Positions 7,876 to 16,829 are shown, counted from the stretch's first letter. The stretch is DNA of 58,876 nucleotides from a bacterium (GCA_021777135.1 JAJYDX010000009.1:1-58876), one strand, 5' to 3'. Numbers and translations are program-made. Notes: generated by a model not told the origin, from the sequence alone.

Positions 7876-9249
7876 ATGATTAATGTTGATATGAAACTGC
7901 ATAGACATATTCTCCTTTCAGATATTCAAGAACAAAAGCTTTTTGTTCTTCTTAAAATAAATCCAGTTGAAGATATAACATTTAAAAGACAGCCTTTTCG
8001 TATTGTTTTTGCAGTCGATACTTCAGGCTCTATGAGAGATTACACAGATACAGATAAAAAATGCGATGAACTAATTAATGAAAGTTCAGTGGCATTACCA
8101 AAAAAAACTAAAATAGACGTTTTAGTAGAATACTTAATAAATTTATTTGATTCGCAAATTTTTAAAAATGGCGACAAATTAGCCATAGTTCAATTTAATG
8201 ATGCCGCAAAAGTTTTAGTACCTTTCACAGATGCAGAAAATAAGGAAGTATTAATAGATGCCGTAAAAAATTTAAAAGAATGCAGCGGTGGAACAAATAC
8301 TGGGTTAGCAATGAAGACGGCATTAGAACTTTTTTCAAGAGAAAATGGCAATGGCAAAATGTTTCTTCTTACGGATGGAATAACTTTTGACGAAGATTTG
8401 ACTTTAGAAATGTCCGAAGAATTTGCAAAAAATAAAATACCTGTGATTACCATAGGCATAGGGAACGATTGGAACTTTAATTTTATTAATTTATTGGCTG
8501 ACCGCACAGGCGGGAAAGTTTTATATGCCCTTTCCGATAATGGAAATGCCGTTTATCCTCCATATATTAAAGGCGGAGAATTAACGAACGTGCTTATTTC
8601 AGAACTAAATCGTTCTGCCGATGAGATATTTACAAATATAATTTTAAATATTAATACCATCAAGGGTGTCGATATAAAACGCATTTCTAAAGTTTATCCG
8701 GTTCAAACGGAACTAAACTTATCTCGAAAGCCATATTTGCTTGGAAACGCGGAGGCCAGAGATATTACGGTATTTTTAATTGAAATATCGGTTTTCCAAA
8801 ATAGTGCCGGAAAAGTTCGTTTGGCGCAATTTAACTTGACTTATGAAGTAGGAGGCATACCATACAGACAAGAAGGTCCTATTATTGACGTAACGGCAGA
8901 ATTCGTAAAAGAATACGACCATAGTTTAAATTTAAATATAGATAATGAAGTTATGCAATACGTGCAGCAAAGAAATTTAAGCTCGATGGCTGATAGAATT
9001 TCGGAAGAATCAAAGACCAATATTAATAAAGCGGTGGAAATTTTGAAAGCAGCCATGCAAAGCGTTGGTGTAATAAATAATATTCCGGTAATGAGCGTTT
9101 TAAATAATGCCGTCAATGAACTTAAAAATAAAAAAACAATAAGCGAAAGCACTTTAGCCGCATTAAAAGTTGGCGTTAAAACTCACACTATAAAATATGG
9201 CCAGGAAATTTTTACAGACGAAGAAATTAAAAAAATAACGGGAATATAA
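7876..9249 (+). CDS. VWA-domain protein, first paralogue
   Basis: A 457-residue cytoplasmic protein with no signal peptide or membrane segment. After a ~40-residue N-terminal strand region comes a von Willebrand factor A domain (about 41-240) with a complete metal-binding MIDAS: DTSGS (48-52), a GGTNTG threonine and LLTDG. The C-terminal half has a beta-rich segment and then a helical tail around VMQYVQQRNL. It is clearly homologous to the VWA protein at 10702-12039, with the same domain order and the same MQ-VQQRN motif. VWA proteins of this kind often sit with PP2C phosphatases and Ser/Thr kinases (TerY-P-like triads), as here. The ligand is unknown. Confidence 0.88.
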   Translation: MINVDMKLHRHILLSDIQEQKLFVLLKINPVEDITFKRQPFRIVFAVDTSGSMRDYTDTDKKCDELINESSVALPKKTKIDVLVEYLINLFDSQIFKNGDKLAIVQFNDAAKVLVPFTDAENKEVLIDAVKNLKECSGGTNTGLAMKTALELFSRENGNGKMFLLTDGITFDEDLTLEMSEEFAKNKIPVITIGIGNDWNFNFINLLADRTGGKVLYALSDNGNAVYPPYIKGGELTNVLISELNRSADEIFTNIILNINTIKGVDIKRISKVYPVQTELNLSRKPYLLGNAEARDITVFLIEISVFQNSAGKVRLAQFNLTYEVGGIPYRQEGPIIDVTAEFVKEYDHSLNLNIDNEVMQYVQQRNLSSMADRISEESKTNINKAVEILKAAMQSVGVINNIPVMSVLNNAVNELKNKKTISESTLAALKVGVKTHTIKYGQEIFTDEEIKKITGI

Positions 9250-9262
9250 GAAACCATTTAAA

Positions 9263-10444
9263 TCAATCGATAGTTTGATCAATTGATTTTTTTATCTCGA
9301 TTATTTCTTCTATGCCTTTAAGAAATGCGTAAAAACAATCAGGGTCGAAACTTTTGCCTGGCACCATTTCTTTTTCCATTATTTCTATTGCTTTTTTAAT
9401 AGATAAGGAAGGCTTGTAGCATCTTTTACTGACTAACGCGTCAAAAACGTCAGCAATCTTGCAAATCCTTCCTTCTATGGGAATTTCTTCACCCTTAAGA
9501 CCTAGAGGGTATCCTTCGCCGTTAAAGTCTTCATGATGGGATCTGGCAATAATGGAGCCGTCTTTTAAAACTGGCGAACTTGAATTTTTTAGAATTTCAT
9601 ATCCTATATTGCAATGGGTTTTCATTTTTTCAAACTCCTGCTCCGTAAGTTTTCCCGGTTTTAATATAATTTCATCTGGAATTCCTACCTTGCCTATATC
9701 GTGCATTGGACTGGAGTAAAATATTTTTTCTTGAAACAGCTCATCCATTCCGATATTTTTTGCTATTACTTTAGCATAATTAGAAACTCTTGCAATATGG
9801 TCGCCGGTTGCGGCGTCTTTATATTCAGCAATAGTCATGAGCCTGCTTAGCGATTCCTGCTCCATTTTATAATAATCATCCATAGATTTTTTGTAATAGG
9901 ATTCTATGGCAAATGTATTATCTACCGCTAATTTTTTTTGAATTGAATTTGCCGCTTTTAAAGTGCTTATTAAATTAAGTCCTTTTTTTTGGGAGCATTT
10001 AAATATAAATGAGGAAACAAGATTGTTATAATAGCCGTATATCGCTATGTATAAAGAAGGTGAAATGCCAAATATATTATGCGCCAAACCATCTGCTATT
10101 CTATTTTTATAATAACCGTCATCATAATTAAATTCGAACAGGGATTTCAGATAATATATATTGCTCAGTTTTAGCTGTTCAACTAATTCCTTATCTATGT
10201 CCACATTTTCTTTAATGCCGTCTTCCCCGGTAATTCTTGAGTATAATAATTCCGATATTTCTTCGAAATATTCCTCCATACAATTTTTTATGGCTTTAAT
10301 ATTTTCTATATCTTCATTTCCGAAATTTATTGTATTTTCTATAAGCTTCACATGTTGCTCTTCCGTAAGTTTGTCAAGCATGCTTGCGCCTTTAGCCGAT
10401 ATCCCGCAATCTTGTAAAACTTTCTTAAACTTATCCTTATCCAT
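9263..10444 (-). CDS. Globin-coupled HD-GYP phosphodiesterase
   Basis: A probable haem-regulated c-di-GMP phosphodiesterase. Residues about 40-160 match globin-coupled sensor/protoglobin domains: YYLKSLFEFNYDDGYYKNRI, then H122 as the likely proximal haem ligand in GLAHNIFGISPSLY. Residues about 200-385 form a full HD-GYP domain with HDIGKVGIPD (H248, D249), THCNIGYEIL, HHEDFNGEGYP (303-313) and RICKIADVFDAL. There are no membrane segments, so it acts in the cytoplasm. It is encoded antisense between two VWA genes, 13 bp beyond the end of the first. Activity modulated by O2, NO or CO is inferred from the family. Confidence 0.85.
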   Translation of the reverse strand: MDKDKFKKVLQDCGISAKGASMLDKLTEEQHVKLIENTINFGNEDIENIKAIKNCMEEYFEEISELLYSRITGEDGIKENVDIDKELVEQLKLSNIYYLKSLFEFNYDDGYYKNRIADGLAHNIFGISPSLYIAIYGYYNNLVSSFIFKCSQKKGLNLISTLKAANSIQKKLAVDNTFAIESYYKKSMDDYYKMEQESLSRLMTIAEYKDAATGDHIARVSNYAKVIAKNIGMDELFQEKIFYSSPMHDIGKVGIPDEIILKPGKLTEQEFEKMKTHCNIGYEILKNSSSPVLKDGSIIARSHHEDFNGEGYPLGLKGEEIPIEGRICKIADVFDALVSKRCYKPSLSIKKAIEIMEKEMVPGKSFDPDCFYAFLKGIEEIIEIKKSIDQTID

Positions 10445-10701
10445 ATTGTATAAAACCTATTTGTATTATATTAATATGAAGATACAAAAATAATAAACTT
10501 ATAATATTTATATTATATTATAAATATTATAAATAATAATAAAATAAATTAAAAATTTGCATATTATAAATGATTATTATAAAATTTTTAAAATGATATA
10601 ATTATTATTAAGGAATATATATAAATCTTTTAAACAATAATTTAAAATCAATTTAATTTTATCCGCTAAATTTATTAATTAATTATTTTCGGAGAACGAT
10701 T

Positions 10702-12039
10702 ATGGCAAAAATGTTTGACGTAAAAATTATTCCTCATAGAAATTATTTAATGGCTGACACTCCGGATCAAAAGCTATTTATAGAATTAAAAATTTATTGT
10801 GAAAATAAGACGTCTTTAAAATCTTCCCTTGCCGTGGTTTTTGTCGTGGATACTTCAGGGTCAATGAGGGAGGTCACCGGCGGAAATTCTAAAATAGGCA
10901 TATTGATAAACGGATTAAAAAATATAATAAATTCTTCTAAATTAAAAAGTACTGACAGGGTAAGCATTGTTAAATTTGACGATACGGCAAAAGTTATTCT
11001 TCCTTTAATTAATGCAGAAGATAAAAACAAGAACGTTATAAATTCGGCAATAGAAGATCTAATGAACTATAGCGGAGGCACAAGCATGGGTGCTGGACTA
11101 AAGGAAGCTTTCGACTTAATCTCCCATGAAAAGGCTAGAAAAAGAATTATTATGCTTACTGACGGTCAGACTTCCGACGAAGATTTAACTAGAGAGGTAT
11201 CAGGCTTATTGGCTAAAGAAAATATACCTGTAACCGCTATAGGGATTGGCGAAGAGTGGAATGAAAATTTAATTACTTATATTACGGACCAAACCCAAGG
11301 CAAGCCTTTTTATGCAGTAACGGATGATTCCAAGAGCATAGCGTCTTTAAACATTGCCGTTAATTCTACGGAAATACCGGATATAATGATAAATGAGCTT
11401 GAAAGTGCCGTAAATGAAACCATTACCGGTTTGTCTTTGAGCATAAATGCTGCTAAAGATGTAATTATAGATAAAATTACCAGAGTTTACCCTGAAGTAT
11501 CGGAAGTAAACTTAGCCGTAAAACCGCATTCTCTTGGGAATATAAGCGCGGAAGGAGAAATGGTTTTTATAATAGAGGCTACTTTACCAGAACGCAATCC
11601 CCTAAAATCAAGGCTTATGCAATTAAGCTTGACATACGATGTGCCGAATGAAGATTATAGAGGCGAAAATCCTCCTGAAGACGTTATAGTTGAATTTACG
11701 GTCGACGAGTTGCAGGCCTCTTCTATAAATCAGGAAGTAATGCAGTGGGTGCAACAAAGAAACGTAGGGTCTTTATTAGAAAGGGCTATAGCCGAATCTT
11801 CCCAAAGTCCTGAAAACGCAGCTAAAACGCTAGATATGGCAAGACGCATGACTTTAAAAATAGGAAACGGCGTAATGTCTAAACTAATAGAAAAAGCCCA
11901 GAACGAAATAAGAGAAAATAAAACACTCAGCCTTGGAATGTCTAAAACACTGAAGATAGGCGCTAAAACTAAGACAGTTAAAATAGATGGCGGAGAGGGC
12001 ATTTCTGACGAACAAATAAGAAAAATGACCGGCGTTTAA
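10702..12039 (+). CDS. VWA-domain protein, second paralogue
   Basis: A 445-residue cytoplasmic VWA protein. MIDAS elements are DTSGS (50-54), the YSGGTSMGAGL threonine region and IMLTDGQTSDED. The N-terminus (HRNYLMADTPDQKLFIEL) and the C-terminal helical tail (EVMQWVQQRNVGSLLERA) parallel those of the VWA protein at 7876-9249, which indicates duplication. A clear GGAG ribosome site lies 7 bases before the ATG. It is followed on the same strand, after 128 bp, by the PP2C fusion and then the kinase. A role as a metal-dependent adaptor or substrate of that kinase/phosphatase pair is inferred from similar gene triads. Confidence 0.88.
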   Translation: MAKMFDVKIIPHRNYLMADTPDQKLFIELKIYCENKTSLKSSLAVVFVVDTSGSMREVTGGNSKIGILINGLKNIINSSKLKSTDRVSIVKFDDTAKVILPLINAEDKNKNVINSAIEDLMNYSGGTSMGAGLKEAFDLISHEKARKRIIMLTDGQTSDEDLTREVSGLLAKENIPVTAIGIGEEWNENLITYITDQTQGKPFYAVTDDSKSIASLNIAVNSTEIPDIMINELESAVNETITGLSLSINAAKDVIIDKITRVYPEVSEVNLAVKPHSLGNISAEGEMVFIIEATLPERNPLKSRLMQLSLTYDVPNEDYRGENPPEDVIVEFTVDELQASSINQEVMQWVQQRNVGSLLERAIAESSQSPENAAKTLDMARRMTLKIGNGVMSKLIEKAQNEIRENKTLSLGMSKTLKIGAKTKTVKIDGGEGISDEQIRKMTGV

Positions 12040-12167
12040 CAAGCAAAAAATAGGCTTGCGGAATAAAAATATAGATTTTTCGCGGTGCTAAATATGCCGA
12101 CGATAAAAAATTTTGCCAGGCGATGCTTTCATTTAAAGCAATATAATAAAATATATTTCGATATAAT

Positions 12168-13700
12168 ATGAAAACAACTTCTGTGGTTCCAGGTCCTGGT
12201 GACGTTTTGAACGTCAAAGGAATTAATATATCGATAAAGCAGCCTTATATTGGAAATTGGTATAAAGCTGAAAAAATAGATGGAGAGGAGGTATTGTATT
12301 CAAATGGAAATTGGAGTTTATGGAAAAACGCTCCTCAATTCTCCTTGCTCCCAAAAATATTAGCTTGTTCTGAAAACGATATAATAATTGATATTGTCAA
12401 AGAATGTGACTCAAAATTAGAATTTAAACCTTCTCTTAAAAAAGAATATATCGATTTAATTATTTATGGACTTGCTGAAATAGCAGAGATTATTAAATAT
12501 TTTAACGATAAAAAAATATCCGTTTTATATATTAACCCGGATTCTTTATATTTATGCGACGGTAAATTGCTATTAAATTTATTGCCGGATTTATGTGAAA
12601 TAAATAAAACGACGTTTTCGTCTAAGGATTTCGTTGCGCCAGAAGTTTTTAGACATGAAAAGGCAACAGGAAAAGAAGGGGTATTCGTACTTGGAGCGTT
12701 AATCGTTAAATTATTTACCGGAGAAACTATAAATTCATACGAAAACGAGACTAATATCGCAAATTATATCGCAAATATAAATATTCCTGGTATTCCTCAA
12801 TTTATTGCTAAGACACTTACAAGTGCCGAATACAGATTTACGCCTTCTGAAGCGGCAGATTATTTAAAAAGTATAATTGAAGAAAGAAAACTCCCAGTTA
12901 AGTTCGATGTGGGCATGTCTTCATCTGTCGGGTTAAACGAAGACAGGGCTATAGACGAAGATAGTTGCGGTTTTGCCATAGAAAATGTTTTAAATTCTAC
13001 CGGAAGAAGTTTATTAATGCGTGCATGTCTTGCAGACGGAATGGGAGGGATGACTGCCGGTGATGTTGCCAGCAAAGCGGCGGTAGAGGGCTTTTTAAAA
13101 AATACAGCGAATAGCTTTCAAGAAATAAACGGTTTAGCCTTGGACCTTGCATGGCAGGCAAACGATAACGTTTTTAAGTGTTTGGGTGGGAAAGACGGAG
13201 GATGCACTTTTATTGGCATTGTTTTTAAAGATAATAATTTTGCGCTTGCACATGTAGGCGATTCAAGAGCATATATATTTAAGACTTCTGAAAACGAATC
13301 AAAATTTATCTGCCTTACTAAAGACCATTCTTATGTAGCTCTTATGGTGTCTAACGGAAATATGACAGAAGAAGAAGCAAATAATAGTCCCGATAGGAAT
13401 AAAATTTTAAAATCTCTCGGTTCCGTTAGAAACAGACAAGAAGGCTATATAGACGACTTACAAAAAACTACAGGAAAAAAAACAGAAAATTTAGAAAAAG
13501 GAGATATGCTTATATTAGTTTGCGACGGCATATGGTCTGAAATAACCGACGGAGATTTTAAAAAAATTTTAAACGCCACGGGAGATAAATTAAATATTAA
13601 TGCGGATTCTCAATATATAGCCGATATTTTAGTTGATACCGCTATAAAAAACGGTGGAAGAGATAACGCATCCGCTCTTGTAATTAAAAGAATTTCTTAA
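12168..13700 (+). CDS. Pseudokinase-PP2C phosphatase fusion
   Basis: A 510-residue cytoplasmic protein. Residues about 25-240 keep the outline of a protein kinase fold: a VLYINPDSLYL segment where HRDxKPxN should be, LLPDL for DFG, FVAPEV for the APE motif, and VFVLGALIVKLFTGE for the helix after it. The catalytic Lys, HRD Asp and DFG Asp are not recognisable. Residues about 245-510 form a PP2C (PPM) phosphatase with NED at 257-259, LADGMGG (289-294), HVGDSRAY, LVCDG and GGRDNAS, so all main metal-binding acidic residues appear to be present. It lies 11 bp upstream of the Ser/Thr kinase gene, so it probably dephosphorylates that kinase or its targets. Confidence 0.86.
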   Translation: MKTTSVVPGPGDVLNVKGINISIKQPYIGNWYKAEKIDGEEVLYSNGNWSLWKNAPQFSLLPKILACSENDIIIDIVKECDSKLEFKPSLKKEYIDLIIYGLAEIAEIIKYFNDKKISVLYINPDSLYLCDGKLLLNLLPDLCEINKTTFSSKDFVAPEVFRHEKATGKEGVFVLGALIVKLFTGETINSYENETNIANYIANINIPGIPQFIAKTLTSAEYRFTPSEAADYLKSIIEERKLPVKFDVGMSSSVGLNEDRAIDEDSCGFAIENVLNSTGRSLLMRACLADGMGGMTAGDVASKAAVEGFLKNTANSFQEINGLALDLAWQANDNVFKCLGGKDGGCTFIGIVFKDNNFALAHVGDSRAYIFKTSENESKFICLTKDHSYVALMVSNGNMTEEEANNSPDRNKILKSLGSVRNRQEGYIDDLQKTTGKKTENLEKGDMLILVCDGIWSEITDGDFKKILNATGDKLNINADSQYIADILVDTAIKNGGRDNASALVIKRIS

Positions 13701-13711
13701 ATATCATAAAT

Positions 13712-15409
13712 ATGATAATTTGTCCTTATTGTTCTTCTTCTATAGCCGAAAACTTAAAAATATGTCCTGTATGCGGAGGTAGTTTAGATATTGCCTATCC
13801 CACCTGCGAGCCCCTTTCTGAGGGAAGCGTTATTAATGAAAAATATAGAATCGAGAAGGTTTTAGGAAGCGGAGGTTTTGGCATAACTTATCTTGCCTAT
13901 GACGAAAAGTTAGACAGAAAAGTTGCGGTTAAAGAATATTTTCCTGACGGAGTTGCTACAAGAACCGGCAATAAAGTCACTATACCTCCCACTCTTGATA
14001 ATAACGAAAATATTCAAGGTTTTAAAAATGAAGCAAAATCCATTGCGAAATTAAGAAATCCTGGCATAGTCAACGTTTACGATGTAATAGAAGAAAACGA
14101 TACGGTTTATATTGTTATGGAGTATATAGAAGGCGAACCGTTTTCCTCGCTACTTGGAAAAATAGACGAAAAAGCAGCCGTGAAATATATGAGGCACATT
14201 GCCGAGGCGATAGGTTACGTTCATATTGCGGGACTGCTTCATCAGGATATTAAACCGGAAAATATAATACTCACCAAAGACGGAATCGTTAAAATTATAG
14301 ATTTCGGTTCTTCGAGAGTATTTGCCGCTGATAAGACCAAGACCTACGAAAAAATATTAACGCCGGGTTATGCTCCTTTGGAACAATATGGAGGGAGAGG
14401 CAAAAGAGGCGAATATACTGATGTGTATGCAATTTGTGCTACGCTTTACGCTCTATTAAAAGGTTTTCCTCCTCCAGAATCTACCGAGCTGGCAGGCGGT
14501 GCTGAGATAGATTATTCCGGAATAAGCGAAAATTTAAAAAATATTCTTAAAAAAGGGTTGTCTGTTAAAATTCCGGAAAGAATACAAAATACTTTAAATT
14601 TAATTAAACTTTTTGACGAGTTAGACGGGTCTGATAATAAAATTATAGGACAAGCAACCCAAAACACTGCCGTATATGATGGACTTAATAAAAATGAAAA
14701 TATTGATACGGAGCTAGATAAACATGATATAGAAACGTCCTTAAACAACGTCAAAAATAGCGGCATACAGGCTCAGGCTAATAAGGAAGGTTATTCAAAT
14801 CATAGTAAAAAAAGCATAACGTCTTTTTTTTCTATCTTCTTAGTTATTGCAGCAGTTTTGTCTCTAATTGCGGCGACTTATATATATTATCCTTATATCT
14901 TGAATATTTTTAAAGGATTCACTGGTGAATCTATGAATAAAACAAAATTAAAGGAATCGATGATAAATAAAAAAAATATAAAAAATGAAAATAACAAGAA
15001 AAGTAAAGAAACAAAAAGCATTAACGTTAACGCTAATGCTTCTGAAACTTCCAAAACATATACGAGTAACCATAGTGCCGCTTTATCTAAACCCTTGCCT
15101 CATCCGCATTATATTAGGCAAAGACCGGTTCCCCAAATAGTTCAAGCACCGAGCATTTTCAGAAGCAGCCCTAATGTATTTCACGGTCAAGGCTATAAGG
15201 ACTTTAGCATATCGGGATGTTTTTACTGCCATATTATTTACGGCAAGGGGAGCAAAAACGGAAGTAATCTTTCACATGTAGGTTCGCAATTAAGTTTGCC
15301 CCAGATAGAAAATAAAATAACCCATCCCAATTCTTCTATGCCTCCTAATCCGAATATGCCTACTCAGGAGGTTGAACAAATTGCCGGATGGCTTGAAAGT
15401 TTAAAATAA
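13712..15409 (+). CDS. Transmembrane Ser/Thr kinase with N-terminal zinc ribbon and C-terminal cytochrome c domain
   Basis: A 565-residue protein. Domains in order: zinc ribbon (C4, C7, C18, C21); Hanks-type kinase (about 45-305) with GSGGFG (52-57), K74, E107, HQDIKPEN (D179, N184), DFG (197-199) and an APLEQYG activation end; a charged linker; one membrane helix (about 371-393); a Lys/Asn-rich then Pro-rich linker; and a C-terminal ~65-residue class I cytochrome c-like domain. That domain has CFYCH at 503-507 and SSMPP (M543) as the probable distal ligand, ending in the typical helix EVEQIAGWLESL. Topology puts the kinase inside and the haem domain outside, where c-type haem is attached. 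This fits a redox or gas sensor kinase. I do not know of a described kinase with this architecture. Confidence 0.85.
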   Translation: MIICPYCSSSIAENLKICPVCGGSLDIAYPTCEPLSEGSVINEKYRIEKVLGSGGFGITYLAYDEKLDRKVAVKEYFPDGVATRTGNKVTIPPTLDNNENIQGFKNEAKSIAKLRNPGIVNVYDVIEENDTVYIVMEYIEGEPFSSLLGKIDEKAAVKYMRHIAEAIGYVHIAGLLHQDIKPENIILTKDGIVKIIDFGSSRVFAADKTKTYEKILTPGYAPLEQYGGRGKRGEYTDVYAICATLYALLKGFPPPESTELAGGAEIDYSGISENLKNILKKGLSVKIPERIQNTLNLIKLFDELDGSDNKIIGQATQNTAVYDGLNKNENIDTELDKHDIETSLNNVKNSGIQAQANKEGYSNHSKKSITSFFSIFLVIAAVLSLIAATYIYYPYILNIFKGFTGESMNKTKLKESMINKKNIKNENNKKSKETKSINVNANASETSKTYTSNHSAALSKPLPHPHYIRQRPVPQIVQAPSIFRSSPNVFHGQGYKDFSISGCFYCHIIYGKGSKNGSNLSHVGSQLSLPQIENKITHPNSSMPPNPNMPTQEVEQIAGWLESLK

Positions 15410-15450
15410 TTTATAATTTAATGTATTTAATAATTAAAAAAGGGGTTAAT

Positions 15451-15978
15451 ATGAAAAAGAAAAATTTTATTTTTTTAAAAATGTTAATTTTAGCTCAGGT
15501 TTTTATTGCCGCAATTTTTGCTTTCAATGCATCAAATTGTTATGCGCAAGTCGGCAACACTTTAAAAAAAATGCAGATTCAATATCATATGAAAAGAATT
15601 TCGATAAGTAAATTGTATTTATTAGAGCCTAATCTTTCGCAGTATAATTATAAAAACTCAAAGGTAATGGCTTTTGAATATACTTTAAATAAAGTTAAAT
15701 ACGAAGCAGTTTTTAACGCTTCCGGGGTATGCTGGATGGAATTTGCGGTCGCCGACAGTTCCACGGTTATACCATTAAGCGCTTTAATTCAAAAAAATCT
15801 TTACGGATATCCGATTTTATTCAAAACTTTAAAATACATACCAAACGAATACGAAAAACTACAATACGGAAGGAATATCGGGAAAGTAATTTATATTATG
15901 CAATATATTTATGAAAATAATTCAATATTGCAGGAAGCCGTAATGCCTTCAATGTCGCCAGACGGCAATTATTATTAA
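15451..15978 (+). CDS. Small exported protein of unknown function
   Basis: Not recognised. I start it at the ATG at 15451, which has an AAGGGG ribosome site and begins directly with a lysine-rich signal peptide; an upstream in-frame ATG at 15421 would add an unlikely 10 residues. The signal peptide runs to about residue 31 (CYA), leaving a mature protein of about 145 residues. It has aromatic-rich strands, one Cys-Trp pair (GVCWMEF) and a Gly/Tyr-rich end. It follows the cytochrome-kinase gene by 41 bp and ends at a strong terminator, so it is probably the last gene of the signalling operon. A periplasmic partner of the kinase is a guess. Confidence 0.7.
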   Translation: MKKKNFIFLKMLILAQVFIAAIFAFNASNCYAQVGNTLKKMQIQYHMKRISISKLYLLEPNLSQYNYKNSKVMAFEYTLNKVKYEAVFNASGVCWMEFAVADSSTVIPLSALIQKNLYGYPILFKTLKYIPNEYEKLQYGRNIGKVIYIMQYIYENNSILQEAVMPSMSPDGNYY

Positions 15979-16013
15979 GACAAACTTTAAATAATTTATT
16001 TTTTAACGATAAT

Positions 16014-16061
16014 AATCCCGTAGTTATTTGAATTAATAAAAATAACCACGGGATTTTATTT
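16014..16061 (+). terminator. Intrinsic terminator after the signalling operon
   Basis: AATCCCGTAGTTATTT (16014-16029) pairs with AAATAACCACGGGATT (16039-16054) with one mismatch, and TTATTTT follows. It lies 36 bp after the small exported protein and could also act, more weakly, on the converging TraT-like gene. Confidence 0.85.
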
Positions 16062-16079
16062 TAAAATATATTAGAATAT

Positions 16080-16829
16080 TTATGGCAGTAAATTTGCAAT
16101 TGAATGAGCCATCTGTTGTTTTAATAAAGGTTCGGCTGATGTGAATACGAGGTTCATTGCCGATGCCTGAGACACTATCCTATCCCTGTATATAGCCCAA
16201 TTTTTTATGCCGGAGTTGTAGGTTGTAATATTGCTTGCAGTGCCTTGGCTTGCATTTGTGGAATTCGTAGTGTAAGTTCCAGCCTGTCTTTGTTCGAGCT
16301 GGATGTCAACGACCATCATATAGTTTTTGTTTTGAAACAATGAACCGATGATACCGCCAGCCAGTGCGCCAAGCGCGCCGCCTGCCACCATCGAGGTCCC
16401 TGAGTTATATCTCGAGCCTGCAAAAGCGCCGCCGAAACCGCCTGCTAAAGCGCCTGCGACGGTATAGTTGTTAGATTCTACCCCAATATATAGTATATTG
16501 GACATAAGCATAAAATTGGCTTCCTGAGGATTATTGGTTACTCTGTAGCCTTCGCTTATTAAGGCTGAAGTAAGTTCGTTTCTAAAATTAAGCCCCGTAG
16601 CCGTGGAAGTGTTTCTTGTACTTACATATACAATCTTATCCTGTGGAGCAACAGGTTGCAGGAATATGCTGGAACTCATTTTAGTGCTCAATGCGACGTT
16701 GCCGGACGAAAGGCCGCTTGCACTTGTTGTTGGACCTGCCGTAGTGGCGCATCCCGAAAAAGCAATGGCCGGTAGAAGAAAAAGCACAGTCAAGGCAAAT
16801 AGTTTAAGCTTTGAAACATTATAATGCAT
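16080..16829 (-). CDS. TraT-like complement-resistance outer-membrane lipoprotein
   Basis: A 249-residue lipoprotein. The start at 16829 is chosen because AAGGAGG lies just upstream and the signal peptide begins at once; a longer frame to 16868 is unlikely. The lipobox is AFSGC. The mature protein has the TraT-family features: a strand region with VYVSTRNTS, then EANFMLMSNILYIG, then a glycine-rich double hydrophobic segment (GALAGGFGGAFAGS...GGALGALAGGIIGSLF), then MVVDIQLEQR. TraT is known from F plasmids, but chromosomal homologues are common in Gram-negative bacteria and nothing here suggests a plasmid. The role in this organism is unknown. Confidence 0.85.
   Translation of the reverse strand: MHYNVSKLKLFALTVLFLLPAIAFSGCATTAGPTTSASGLSSGNVALSTKMSSSIFLQPVAPQDKIVYVSTRNTSTATGLNFRNELTSALISEGYRVTNNPQEANFMLMSNILYIGVESNNYTVAGALAGGFGGAFAGSRYNSGTSMVAGGALGALAGGIIGSLFQNKNYMMVVDIQLEQRQAGTYTTNSTNASQGTASNITTYNSGIKNWAIYRDRIVSQASAMNLVFTSAEPLLKQQMAHSIANLLP

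Noticed and set aside
15218-15232. CFYCH in the kinase considered as a chance or zinc-type motif
   Set aside because: The surrounding ~60 residues also have the class I cytochrome c pattern (SSMPP and a final helix ending WLESL), and the motif lies on the extracytoplasmic side; haem binding is still unproven.
16080-16829. TraT-like gene considered as a sign of a conjugative plasmid
   Set aside because: No other tra genes, relaxase or origin is present; the neighbours are chromosomal housekeeping genes.
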